Source of the DNA: Ardenticatenales bacterium
GTDB taxonomy: Bacteria; Chloroflexota; Anaerolineae; Promineifilales; Promineifilaceae
Reading direction: 5' to 3'
Assembly: GCA_020634575.1 (NCBI GenBank)
Contig: JACKBM010000005.1
Coordinates: 1-64,000 of the forward strand
DNA: 64,000 bases
Position numbers and translations under genes: made by a program. Of the stretch, positions 23,149 through 31,163 are shown piece by piece (the first letter of the stretch is position 1; the number at the start of each line of letters is the position of its first letter). Under the pieces are notes generated by a model. It searched no databases and was not told the DNA's origin. It saw only the letters and a program-made list of their open reading frames with translations.

Positions 23149-23991
23149 ATGGCGAATTCAAGCAATGTCATCGATGTCAATGAAGGAAGTTTTGAACAGG
23201 ATGTGATTCAGCGGTCGGCCAACACGCTGGTGGTGGTTGATTTCTGGGCGCCCTGGTGTGGCCCCTGCCGGATGTTGGGGCCGGTGCTGGAGAAGCTGGC
23301 GAATGAACCGGGTAGCAACTTTGTCCTGGCCAAGGTAAATTCCGACAACAATCAGAATCTCTCCTGGCGTTATCAGGTGCGGGGCATCCCGGCGGTCAAG
23401 GCGTTCAAAGATGGTAAGGTCGTTGGCGAATTTGTCGGCGCCCGCCCGGAGCCGATGGTGCGCGATTTTATCCAGGGGCTGGTTGGCGCTAATGGCGGCG
23501 AGTCGGATCTGGATGTGGCCCAGGAAGCGCTAGAGGAAATGGATTGGGCGGCGGCAGAGGCGGGTTTCCGCGCGATTCTGGACGAAGCGCCAGAGCATCG
23601 GGCCGGGTTGCTGGGCCTTTCGCGAGCGTTGTTGGCTCAGGGGCATGGGTGTGAACCGGAGCGGTTGCTCAAGCTGATCAAGTCCGGCCCGGAATTTGTA
23701 GCTGCCGAAAAATTGACCGTCCTGGCCCGTTACCTCTGCTCGGCTGAAGAAGAATGGACTGATGAGGATGAGATCACGCCGCTGGAGGCGCAATACCGTC
23801 ATGTGGCCCGCCTCCTGAGCCGGGGCAACGTCCCGGCGGCCCTGGATGGGTTGCTGGATGTGCTGCGGGCCAACAAACAGTATCGCAAGGGCCAGGCCCG
23901 CGAGCTGGCTCTCTCGCTCATCGCCCTGCTTGGCGAAAAGAACAAGCTGGCGGCGGGGTATCGGAGTGAGTTGGCGATGGTGTTGTATTAG
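23149..23991 (+). CDS. Thioredoxin-TPR protein (CnoX/YbbN-like)
   Basis: A 280-residue protein. Residues 1-110 are a thioredoxin fold with an active WCGPC site (Cys37, Cys40). Residues about 120-280 are helical and TPR-like. This layout matches CnoX/YbbN, a holdase that also protects cysteines. CnoX often lacks the first active-site Cys; here both are present, so full redox activity is expected. It is cytosolic, as there is no signal peptide. AGGTGG lies 5 nt before the ATG. A strong terminator follows at 24056-24084, so the gene is a single unit. Confidence 0.88.
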   Translation: MANSSNVIDVNEGSFEQDVIQRSANTLVVVDFWAPWCGPCRMLGPVLEKLANEPGSNFVLAKVNSDNNQNLSWRYQVRGIPAVKAFKDGKVVGEFVGARPEPMVRDFIQGLVGANGGESDLDVAQEALEEMDWAAAEAGFRAILDEAPEHRAGLLGLSRALLAQGHGCEPERLLKLIKSGPEFVAAEKLTVLARYLCSAEEEWTDEDEITPLEAQYRHVARLLSRGNVPAALDGLLDVLRANKQYRKGQARELALSLIALLGEKNKLAAGYRSELAMVLY

Positions 23992-24055
23992 TCCTTCGCT
24001 ACGCTCAGGATGACAGGCGGTCAGTACGCTGCGTTTTCAGTGGATTGGGTTTTGG

Positions 24056-24084
24056 AGCCCGGCTTTTGTGCCGGGCTTTTTTAT
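24056..24084 (+). terminator. Intrinsic terminator
   Basis: AGCCCGGC-TTTTGT-GCCGGGCT followed by TTTTTTA, 65 nt after the thioredoxin gene. Confidence 0.85.
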
Positions 24085-24119
24085 TTATGGGCGGGGCGAT
24101 GGGGTGACGGAAGCTGTGC

Positions 24120-24392
24120 TTATGCGGGCTCGGATTGGATGGATTGTTCCAGCAATTCGGTTACCCATTGGTTGAGACTTTTGCCGGTGGCGGCTGCTTT
24201 TATGGAGAGAGCGGCGTGCAGATCGGCCGGGATGCGCAGGTTGAATCGGCCCGAATAGGCCTTACGCGGCTCCACGCCATCTTCGGCGCACATTTCCAGG
24301 AAAACCTTGAGGGAAATTTCACCTTCCTGGCGCAAGGTGTCAATATGGATTAGCTTTGGCCTTTGCCTTTTGACCAGGCGTTTTGGTCCCAT
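24120..24392 (-). CDS. HicB-like antitoxin remnant (RHH domain)
   Basis: A 90-residue frame. The C-terminal 45 residues match the HicB-type ribbon-helix-helix segment (YSGRFNLRIPADLHAALSIK, then GKSLNQWVTELLEQS). In typical HicB proteins this follows a degraded RNase-H-like domain of about 60 residues; here only the last helix of that domain (LKVFLEMCAEDGVEP) remains. No HicA toxin is adjacent. The frame overlaps the end of the upstream gene by 43 nt, and a TTG just before LRQEGEIS is an alternative start. It may be a stand-alone DNA-binding protein or a shortened relic. Confidence 0.65.
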   Translation of the reverse strand: MGPKRLVKRQRPKLIHIDTLRQEGEISLKVFLEMCAEDGVEPRKAYSGRFNLRIPADLHAALSIKAAATGKSLNQWVTELLEQSIQSEPA

Positions 24393-24970
24393 TTTTGGCG
24401 CCAGGCTTCGCGGGTGCGGGCGATTTCCGGGGGGATGTTGTCGCCATAGGTTAAGCGATCGAGGAAGGGCATGATATCTTTCATCTTGCCCTCGATCAGG
24501 CTTGTGGCACCCGGCCGGCCGTCTGTGGCCCCATCACTTTCCCAGTGAAACCGATGAATCAGGTTGTCAATCAACACCAGGCGCTGCCGGTAGGATTGGG
24601 TGGCGGGAAACTTCTGCACAAACTCCTCGACGAAAGGGGTCAGGCCGCCGGCGAAGAGCTTTTTGTGCTGATAGCTCTTTTTGTACAGAGCCCAGGGGCA
24701 TAGCCAATCACAGTTTTCACATCTGATAAATGCATCTGCCCCCTCATCTAATTGGGCTGTGTTGCCGCAACTCGGGCACAATGGTTGGCCGAGCATTGCC
24801 TGTCTGACTTCGAGCATGCTGAGGCAACGCGAATAAAGGGAGTAGCCTACATCATCGATAAGTTCTTCGTCGATGAGACCCTGACCAGAACGTTTGTAGA
24901 GCTGTTCGATTTGCGATTTTTGCAGGCGTGGCGCCCAGGTGGGGAGCTTGTAGCTGGTGCTCTCAGGCAT
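24350..24970 (-). CDS. Zinc-ribbon protein, conserved in Chloroflexota-like genomes
   Basis: 206 residues. GGAGGG lies 7 nt before the ATG at 24970; the longer frame to 25066 would run through an inverted repeat and is unlikely. The N-terminal helix region reads DEELIDDVGYSLYSRCLSML, and a zinc ribbon follows (CPSCGN then CENC, about residues 63-90). The C-terminal half is helical and basic. I recall similar zinc-ribbon proteins, with the DEELIDxVGYxLYxRC segment, from Anaerolineae, without a known role. DNA or RNA binding is a guess. Confidence 0.7.
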   Translation of the reverse strand: MPESTSYKLPTWAPRLQKSQIEQLYKRSGQGLIDEELIDDVGYSLYSRCLSMLEVRQAMLGQPLCPSCGNTAQLDEGADAFIRCENCDWLCPWALYKKSYQHKKLFAGGLTPFVEEFVQKFPATQSYRQRLVLIDNLIHRFHWESDGATDGRPGATSLIEGKMKDIMPFLDRLTYGDNIPPEIARTREAWRQKWDQNAWSKGKGQS

Positions 24971-24994
24971 CAATGTCCCTCCAACAAGAGTTAA

Positions 24995-25062
24995 TGTCCG
25001 GGATACAACCAGCCGCGAGCCCGATTTACCGGTCGACGCTGTCACCAGTTGCATCCCGGACA
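24995..25062. promoter_or_regulatory. Inverted repeat upstream of the zinc-ribbon gene
   Basis: TGTCCGGGATACAAC (24995-25009) and GTTGCATCCCGGACA (25048-25062) are 15-bp arms with one mismatch, 38 bp apart, starting 25 bp upstream of the start codon at 24970. They could be paired operator half sites or a leader hairpin. Confidence 0.5.
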
Positions 25063-25154
25063 GCACACACCTTAATCAGGGTGCGGCAATATGTCAAGCA
25101 GCAAATATTTGGCCACAGTTGGTACCAAGACCTGGCCACGCCATAGTACTGATC

Positions 25155-25256
25155 ACAAATCGTGAACGGTGAAGCCCTTCACTGAAAGTGCGCGCAGCAA
25201 ACGTACTGACCGCCGAAAGCGCAGCGTACGAACAGCTATCAGCCAACAGCTAATCC
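25155..25256. repeat. Mosaic GTACG/AGCTATCAGC repeat
   Basis: Short words of the 10205-10432 and 38334-38636 families (AACGTACTGACCGCCGAAAG, CAGCGTACGAACAGCTATC) fill the space after the Rieske gene stop. Confidence 0.6.
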
Positions 25257-27001
25257 CCTTCAAACAACCTCTCTCCCCGATGCAACCTGACCGCAATCCG
25301 ATACGTCTGGCCCTGGGCGCGGACGGTGGGGGCGTGGGCGGCGAGGTAGCGGGCGGCGGCGGTGAGGATGTGGCCCGCGGCGGGGTCGGCGCCGAGCTGG
25401 TTGTATTGGGCGATGGCCGCTTCGACGGATTGCAGGGTGTGGAAGTCGCGGTCTTCGCGCAGGAGCATTTCGCCGAGTTTGGCCAGGAGACCGGCCGGTT
25501 CACCCCCACTCGCCAGATAACTGGCCGTCAGGCTGGCCGCTTCATTCACCTGCTGCTGTTGATTGAGCAGGCCATTAAAGCGAGCCAGAAGATCGGCCGG
25601 GGCGGCGCCGTTGCCATTCGGTTGTGGCAGCCGAGTCGAGGGGATGTTCAGGAAGCGGTCCAGATAAACGCTCATGGCCGCATCAAAAACGCCGCGCAGC
25701 AGTTCCGGTGAAGGGGCCCGGCGCAGGCCGCACTCAATCGCATTGCTGAAAGTGAAGGTGTGCAGCGCCGTGTCCCAGTCCGAAAATTCGTTGCTGACAT
25801 GGAAATGGGCGATGCGGCGGGCGGCGGCATAGGTGACAACACTGGCCAGTTCGACCATGCTGCAGCCTTCATTCAGTGCCGCCAGCATGGCCGCGACGGT
25901 GGCCTTCGGGTCGTCGGCCAGCAAGTGGGGGACGAGTTGATCGCGCCAGTGGGCGATAGGCCGGCCTGACGGTTCGATGGCGATCTGCGCTGGGAAGGCC
26001 GCAAAGGTGGCCGCGAGGATTTCGATGATGTCGATCGGGTAGCGCCAGGCATTGCGCTCTTCCATGCGGGCGGCCCGGGCGTAGCCACGCACCAGGCTGG
26101 GCAGGACAACCGGGGCCAGATCCCAGCCCGCTTTGTCCAGCGCCTCAAGGGCTTTGTTGGTGAAATCGGCCGGGTGGCCAACGTCGATGTAGCGGTGGTC
26201 GGTCACGGCGGCGAAGAGCATGTCGGCCATCTCGGCCGGTGTGGCGCCGGCGGCCAACGCCGAGACGATGCAGCGTTCAGCCCCCTCGTCATCCCGTACC
26301 TCAATGAACTGGCGGAACCACGCTTTCAGGGTGGGGATGTCGCTGGGGGCGCCAGGCAAGGGCCGGATGGGGAAGCGGGGCGGGCTGCCCTCGACTTCGC
26401 GGGCGACCATCGACAGGCCATGGTAAAGGGCGCGCGGGCGCTCGTCGGCGTCCAGGTGGGGCAGCATGTTCATCATGCCGGAGAGGACCGTCAGGCCGGC
26501 GCCCCAACCAAACAGGCTGTTTTGGCAGCCAAACTCCAGGCCGATGCGGAAGGGCAGCGTCGGGTCGCCCTCGTTGTCCAGCAGGTAGATAACCGCCTTG
26601 GCGATGACCAGCGGGATGTCCCGTTCCAGGCCAACCTGGAGCCGTTCCAGATAATAGTCATGACGATCCGGTTGGGGCGCGACATCGATGTAGATGGTGC
26701 CGTCACGTACCTCGGCCGGGAAGGCGCGCACATCGTCGGCGAACTGGTCGAAGGTGCCGCCGGTGCGCAAATCAAAGCGGGCGTGGTGCCAATGGCAGGC
26801 CAGCAAGCCATCCTTCACCGTCCCCTTGTCCAGAGGAAAGCCCATGTGGGGGCAGCGGTTGTCGATGGCGAACACCTCGCCATCATAAAGAAACAGGGCG
26901 ATGGTGTGGCCGCCGGCTTGCACGGTGAGCGCGCCGGCATCCTGTAACGCGGTTAATGGGACCGTCGGGACAAAGCGAGTGTCAATCGTAGCAGCGGACA
27001 T
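25250..27001 (-). CDS. Rieske [2Fe-2S] protein with large helical domain
   Basis: A 583-residue protein. Residues 1-110 are a complete Rieske domain: Cys50-x-His52 (CPHMGF) and Cys69-x-x-His72 (CHWHHARF) bind the cluster. The next 470 residues are Ala-rich helices of unknown fold, with repeated short His-containing segments. Related long Rieske proteins occur in actinobacteria. It lacks the ring-hydroxylase mononuclear iron motif that I can recognise, so it is not clearly a dioxygenase. GGAGG precedes the ATG. It stands alone. An electron-transfer or oxygenase-like role is inferred from the cluster only. Confidence 0.82.
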   Translation of the reverse strand: MSAATIDTRFVPTVPLTALQDAGALTVQAGGHTIALFLYDGEVFAIDNRCPHMGFPLDKGTVKDGLLACHWHHARFDLRTGGTFDQFADDVRAFPAEVRDGTIYIDVAPQPDRHDYYLERLQVGLERDIPLVIAKAVIYLLDNEGDPTLPFRIGLEFGCQNSLFGWGAGLTVLSGMMNMLPHLDADERPRALYHGLSMVAREVEGSPPRFPIRPLPGAPSDIPTLKAWFRQFIEVRDDEGAERCIVSALAAGATPAEMADMLFAAVTDHRYIDVGHPADFTNKALEALDKAGWDLAPVVLPSLVRGYARAARMEERNAWRYPIDIIEILAATFAAFPAQIAIEPSGRPIAHWRDQLVPHLLADDPKATVAAMLAALNEGCSMVELASVVTYAAARRIAHFHVSNEFSDWDTALHTFTFSNAIECGLRRAPSPELLRGVFDAAMSVYLDRFLNIPSTRLPQPNGNGAAPADLLARFNGLLNQQQQVNEAASLTASYLASGGEPAGLLAKLGEMLLREDRDFHTLQSVEAAIAQYNQLGADPAAGHILTAAARYLAAHAPTVRAQGQTYRIAVRLHRGERLFEGD

Positions 27002-27457
27002 GGGCAGCCTCCAGAATATTGGGCTCAGGTTGGTTTACGAGGAAAGCCTAGCATACCGCCATTTGCTACGGATGCCACCGAACCGGGGGACAGGGGAAGC
27101 CTGTACGTTTGGGCAGGTTGGTGGGCATTCATGGTCAGCCGATAACAGCCGACGTCACCCCGAGAAAACCCACCCGGCCCACCGCGTTCAATAAGGCAAG
27201 AAATAGGCTGCGAAGGCAGAGCGCAAAGCGCCCAAGGGTGACAGGCGGGTGTGGCTCTGGCCTGTAAGGTCGGAGCGGGCGCAACCCGACAGGTAGGAAT
27301 TCTCCTGTCGGGTTGTCGCCCGCTCTGACGGCGCGCAACGCGCGCCCACCTGGACGACCAACTTAGATACTGAGCCTGCGTCTGGCGCGCGCAGGGCGCG
27401 CGACGCCGGGGCGGCAACCCGTCGGGAGGGCCTCAACGGGTTGCGCCCCGGCGTACG
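27002..27457. repeat. Gene-free stretch with two long nested hairpins
   Basis: Two strong inverted repeats. At 27269-27329 the arms GAGCGGGCG/CGCCCGCTC enclose AACCCGACAGG/CCTGTCGGGTT. At 27403-27454 the arms ACGCCGGGGC/GCCCCGGCGT enclose GCAACCCGT/ACGGGTTGC. Between them are GC palindromes such as GCGCGCAACGCGCGC. The second hairpin stands just after the PLP gene stop and could slow or end its transcript, but no T-run follows. I see no gene. Confidence 0.6.
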
Positions 27458-28648
27458 CTACTTGAAAATCGCCAGCGCCTGCTCCAGGTCCCCGATCAAA
27501 TCTTCCACATTCTCAATACCAGTCGAGTAGCGGATGAGGCTTTCCGGGATGCCCATGGCGGCGCGTTCCTCAGCGGTGCACTCGACGTGGCTGGTGGTGG
27601 CGGGCGGGCCGATGATGGTCTCGACGGCGCCGAGGTTGGCGGCGGCGTGGGCGTATTTCATGCGGGGCAGGAAACGACGGACGGCGTCCAGGTCGTTGTC
27701 TTTGAGCATGAAGCTGAGCATGCCGCCGTAGCCACGCATCTGCTCGCTGGCGATCTCGTGCCCCTCGTGGGATTCAAGGCCGGGGTAGAAGACGCGACCC
27801 ACGGCGGGATGGCTCTCGAGGAAGGTGGCGACTTGCATGGCGCTGGCGTTCTGCTGGCGGATGCGCAGTTCGAGCGTTTTCATGCCGCGCAGCAGGAGGT
27901 AGGCGGCCATCGGGTGCAGGGTGGCGCCGTTGATCTCACGGTAATGGTAAACCTGGTCGACCAGCGCCTTGCCCCCGCAGACGACGCCGCCTAGCGCGTC
28001 GGCGTGGCCACCGAGAAATTTGGTAGCGCTGTGCAGGACGAGGTCGGCGCCCAGGGCCAGCGGGTTCTGGTTGATGGGGGTGGCGAAGGTATTGTCCACG
28101 ACGACGACCGCGCCGACCGCTTTGGCCGCGTTGGCCAGGCGGGCGATATTGACCACTTTGGTCGTCGGGTTGGTCGGGCTTTCCAGGTAGACGACGTCAC
28201 AGCCTTTGGCGATTTCGGCCTCGATTTGATCGTGGTCGGTGGTGTCGCAGAGAGTGACATTCACGTTGAAGCGAGGCAGGAACTCGGTAAAAATGACATT
28301 GGTGCCGCCGTACGTATCTTTGACGGAGACAACCCGCTTGCCGGGCGAGAGCAGGGTGAAGAGAATGCTGTGAATGATGCCCATACCGGTGGCGGCGCTG
28401 GTCGCTGCTTCGGCCCCTTCCAACTGGCGGACTTTGGCCTCAAAGGCGGCGACGGTAGGGTTGGTGTTGCGGCCGTAGATGTGGCCGGGTTTATGACCCA
28501 GGGCGACGTCTAGCCATTCATCCAGATCATGATAGCCAAATGAGACGCTATGGACGACAGGGACCTGGGTTGCCCCCTGTAGCAGGTATTCTTCTTCACC
28601 GGACCAGACACATTGGGTGCCTTTCTGTATAGTAGGTTGGGAACTCAC
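27458..28648 (-). CDS. Trans-sulfuration PLP enzyme (cystathionine gamma-synthase/lyase family)
   Basis: A 396-residue Cys/Met-metabolism PLP enzyme. The Schiff-base Lys is in HSATKFLGGHADALGG, and the PLP-phosphate region is ATGMGIIHS. Members make or break cystathionine, homocysteine or methionine. I cannot separate gamma-synthase, gamma-lyase and O-acetylhomoserine sulfhydrylase by eye. I choose the GTG at 28648: AAGGA lies about 8 nt upstream and the product starts just before the family N terminus (SSQPTIQKGTQCVW). Longer in-frame starts up to 28966 would encode low-complexity leader sequence. It is divergent from the secreted peptidase gene. Confidence 0.9.
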   Translation of the reverse strand: MSSQPTIQKGTQCVWSGEEEYLLQGATQVPVVHSVSFGYHDLDEWLDVALGHKPGHIYGRNTNPTVAAFEAKVRQLEGAEAATSAATGMGIIHSILFTLLSPGKRVVSVKDTYGGTNVIFTEFLPRFNVNVTLCDTTDHDQIEAEIAKGCDVVYLESPTNPTTKVVNIARLANAAKAVGAVVVVDNTFATPINQNPLALGADLVLHSATKFLGGHADALGGVVCGGKALVDQVYHYREINGATLHPMAAYLLLRGMKTLELRIRQQNASAMQVATFLESHPAVGRVFYPGLESHEGHEIASEQMRGYGGMLSFMLKDNDLDAVRRFLPRMKYAHAAANLGAVETIIGPPATTSHVECTAEERAAMGIPESLIRYSTGIENVEDLIGDLEQALAIFK

Positions 28649-28981
28649 GGCAGTAATCCTTACTTGCTGGCCGGTGATCCGGCCGGTATTTTCGCTGAAG
28701 CTGACTAGTTTTAACCCGTTGCCGAACTCCTGCCAAAAACCGGCCGGTTTCGGCCCATTCTGTAAGAAAACTGCCTGGTTTACCGACCTATTGAGATGTG
28801 ATGTGGGGCTGCAACCCACTCTCACCCCCGCCGTATAGGGGACGTACGTTTTTACCAAGCCACGATTGACGCCCTCAACCACGTACCTCGGCGCTCCTTC
28901 GTGGCTTGTTTCGTTGCAGCGGCTAACCGCTGTTTTTAGGCAGGTGCAGCTTTTGCACCCCATCATTCAGGGAGAGATTTG
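28649..28981. other. Divergent intergenic region with a 10-bp hairpin
   Basis: 333 bp between two divergent genes. CAAGCCACGA (28856-28865) and TCGTGGCTTG (28899-28908) form a perfect 10-bp stem with a 33-nt loop. A copy of ACCGGCCGGT lies at 28739-28748. I looked for a SAM riboswitch upstream of the PLP gene and did not find its conserved core. Confidence 0.5.
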
Positions 28982-31102
28982 ATGATGTTGAAGACACGTA
29001 GGCGCTTCTGGTTGCCTGCTCTACTTGTTCTGCTTTTGTTTGTGACCGTCGCCTGTGATGGCGACGATGAACCAGCAGAACCCACCCCGACCGAAGCGGT
29101 CGCTTCCGAAACTGAGGATCCCACGCCGACGACCGCCCCGACTGAGGCGCCGACCGAAGTGCCCACTGAGGAACCAACGGAAGAGCCGGAACCGACGGCG
29201 ACCGTTGAGCCGACGGCGGAGCCGACCGAGGTCCCGGCGATGGCAGCTTATGAACCGCTGTTTGAGACGGCTGATTGTCAGTTTGCGGAACCGGCCGGTT
29301 TTGACATCGAATGTGGTTATCTGACCGTGCCGGAGAACCGCTCGGACATCGAAAATGGCCGTACCGTGCGCCTGCACGTCGCCATCTTCCACAGCGATAA
29401 CCCGGACAAGGCGGCTGACCCGGTCATCTACCTCGAAGGTGGTCCTGGCGGTGATGCGTTGGAGACGGTGCCGCTGATCTTCGCCAGCCGCTTTGCCCCC
29501 TTTGCGGTTGATCGGGATTTCATCATGATTGATCAGCGTGGGACTGGTTACTCTGAACCGTCGCTGGCCTGCCCCGAGATGATTGATTTGCGCGATGACA
29601 CCATCGAGATGGAACTGACGGATGAAGAGGCGCTGGCCTTTAGCCTGGAAGCATTGGATGAATGCCGGGCGCGGTTAGCCCGCGAGGGCGTCGATTTCTC
29701 TGCCTACAACAGTGCTGAGAATGCGGCTGACGTCAATGACCTGCGGCTGGCGCTGGGCTACGACGAATGGAACCTGTTTGGGATTTCCTACGGCACACGT
29801 CTGGCCCAGACCATCATGCGGGATTATCCCGAAGGGCTACGCAGCGTCATTTTGGATTCGGCCTATCCGCTGGAGGTGAATCTGTTCACCGATACCCCGG
29901 CCAATGTGGATCGGGCGCTGAACACGCTGTTTGCCGGCTGTGCCGCCGATGAGGCCTGTGCGGCGGCCTATCCTGATCTGGAGACGGTCTTCTGGGATAC
30001 CGTTGCGCTGCTCGAAACGGAAGCGGCGCCGATTCAGGTCTTTGACCTGCAAAATGGTGAAATGTACGATACCTTTTTCGATGGGGATGGCCTGATCGGT
30101 ATTGTCTTCCAGGGGTTGTACTCCAACGAGATCATTCCGGTGCTGCCGCAATTGATCTACGAAGCCAGCGCTGGTGAGTTTGCCCTCGTGGAAACGCTGC
30201 TTTCTGCTTTTATGCTGAATAGTGAATACATCAGCCTTGGCATGCAATTTGCGGTGCAGTGCAACGAAGAGGCGGTTTTCACCGAGCCGGGCAGCCCGGC
30301 GGCTGCGGCAGCGGCATATCCGGAACTGGAGAACTTCTTTGCCGGCCTCACCAATTTGAGCGAAGTTACCCTGGATGTTTGCCAGGATTGGGGCGTTGAC
30401 GAGGCGCCAGCCATTGAAAATGAGGCCATTTCGTCCTCCGTGCCGACGCTGGTGATGGCGGGCGAGTATGACCCGATCACACCGCCGGCCTGGGGCGAGC
30501 AGGTCGCGGCTAACCTGGACAACAGCGTTTTCTTCCTGTACCCGGGTGTGGGGCATGGCGCCAGTATCAGCGGTGAATGCCCTACGGAGATGGCGATAGC
30601 CTTCCTCAACGACCCCACGTCAGCCCCAGATGACAGCTGTGTGGCCGATATGGCGGCGCCTGCCTTCACCATCGCCGGTGAAACGGCAGCCGTGACCCTG
30701 GTGCCGTACAGCAATGACGACTTTGGCATTGCCGGCGTCGTGCCGGAAGGCTGGACCGAGCAGGCGCCGGGCGTCTTTGCCCGTGGTCAGAGCGGCACGG
30801 ACCAGACAGCGATTATCTTCCAGGCTTTGTCGGCAGATCTGGGTGCAGATTTCCTGTTGGGGCTGCTGGAGCAGCAGCTGCAGATGCCGGCAGCGCCGGA
30901 ACTGGCCCAGGAACTGACATTCGGCGATCTCACCTGGCAGCTGTATGAATCAACGGGCATCCTGGGGCTGTCTGTCGACATCGCGGTCACGACGACTGAT
31001 GACCTGGTGATCACCGTCGTCATGCTCAGTGAGGCGGCGGATCGGGATGCGCTCTATGAGATGGTGTACCTGCCCATGATTGAGGCGGCGGCGCCCCAGT
31101 AG
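28982..31102 (+). CDS. Secreted alpha/beta-hydrolase, tripeptidyl aminopeptidase-like lipoprotein
   Basis: About 706 residues. A lipoprotein signal ends at FVTVAC (Cys about 25). An acidic Thr/Pro/Glu linker follows to about residue 85. The hydrolase resembles Streptomyces SlpD/TAP enzymes: oxyanion segment YLEGGPGG, RGTGYSEP, nucleophile GISYGT (Ser about 268), Asp in AGEYDPITPP and His in GVGHGAS. A C-terminal domain of about 150 residues is unassigned. The enzyme probably removes short peptides or proline-type residues outside the cell. GGAGAG precedes the ATG at 28982. A perfect terminator follows at 31130-31163. Confidence 0.88.
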   Translation: MMLKTRRRFWLPALLVLLLFVTVACDGDDEPAEPTPTEAVASETEDPTPTTAPTEAPTEVPTEEPTEEPEPTATVEPTAEPTEVPAMAAYEPLFETADCQFAEPAGFDIECGYLTVPENRSDIENGRTVRLHVAIFHSDNPDKAADPVIYLEGGPGGDALETVPLIFASRFAPFAVDRDFIMIDQRGTGYSEPSLACPEMIDLRDDTIEMELTDEEALAFSLEALDECRARLAREGVDFSAYNSAENAADVNDLRLALGYDEWNLFGISYGTRLAQTIMRDYPEGLRSVILDSAYPLEVNLFTDTPANVDRALNTLFAGCAADEACAAAYPDLETVFWDTVALLETEAAPIQVFDLQNGEMYDTFFDGDGLIGIVFQGLYSNEIIPVLPQLIYEASAGEFALVETLLSAFMLNSEYISLGMQFAVQCNEEAVFTEPGSPAAAAAAYPELENFFAGLTNLSEVTLDVCQDWGVDEAPAIENEAISSSVPTLVMAGEYDPITPPAWGEQVAANLDNSVFFLYPGVGHGASISGECPTEMAIAFLNDPTSAPDDSCVADMAAPAFTIAGETAAVTLVPYSNDDFGIAGVVPEGWTEQAPGVFARGQSGTDQTAIIFQALSADLGADFLLGLLEQQLQMPAAPELAQELTFGDLTWQLYESTGILGLSVDIAVTTTDDLVITVVMLSEAADRDALYEMVYLPMIEAAAPQ

Positions 31103-31129
31103 AGCCGACCTATCTGTACGTGGTAAAAT

Positions 31130-31163
31130 CACCCGTGTTCCGCAAGGGACACGGGTGTTTTTT
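31130..31163 (+). terminator. Intrinsic terminator abutting the next start codon
   Basis: CACCCGTGT (31130-31138) pairs with ACACGGGTG (31149-31157), then six T (31158-31163) and immediately the ATG of the next gene at 31164. Confidence 0.85.

Noticed and set aside
24120..24392. Complete HicAB toxin-antitoxin module
   Set aside because: No HicA-type frame is present on either side, and the HicB N-terminal domain is missing.
28649..28981. Possible SAM riboswitch upstream of the trans-sulfuration gene
   Set aside because: A hairpin is present, but I could not find the conserved cores of the known SAM, cobalamin or THF riboswitches.
31080..31163. An N-terminal extension of the membrane protein through the terminator
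   Set aside because: The extension would translate the terminator stem and overlap the peptidase gene; the residues are Arg-rich and unlike a membrane-protein start.
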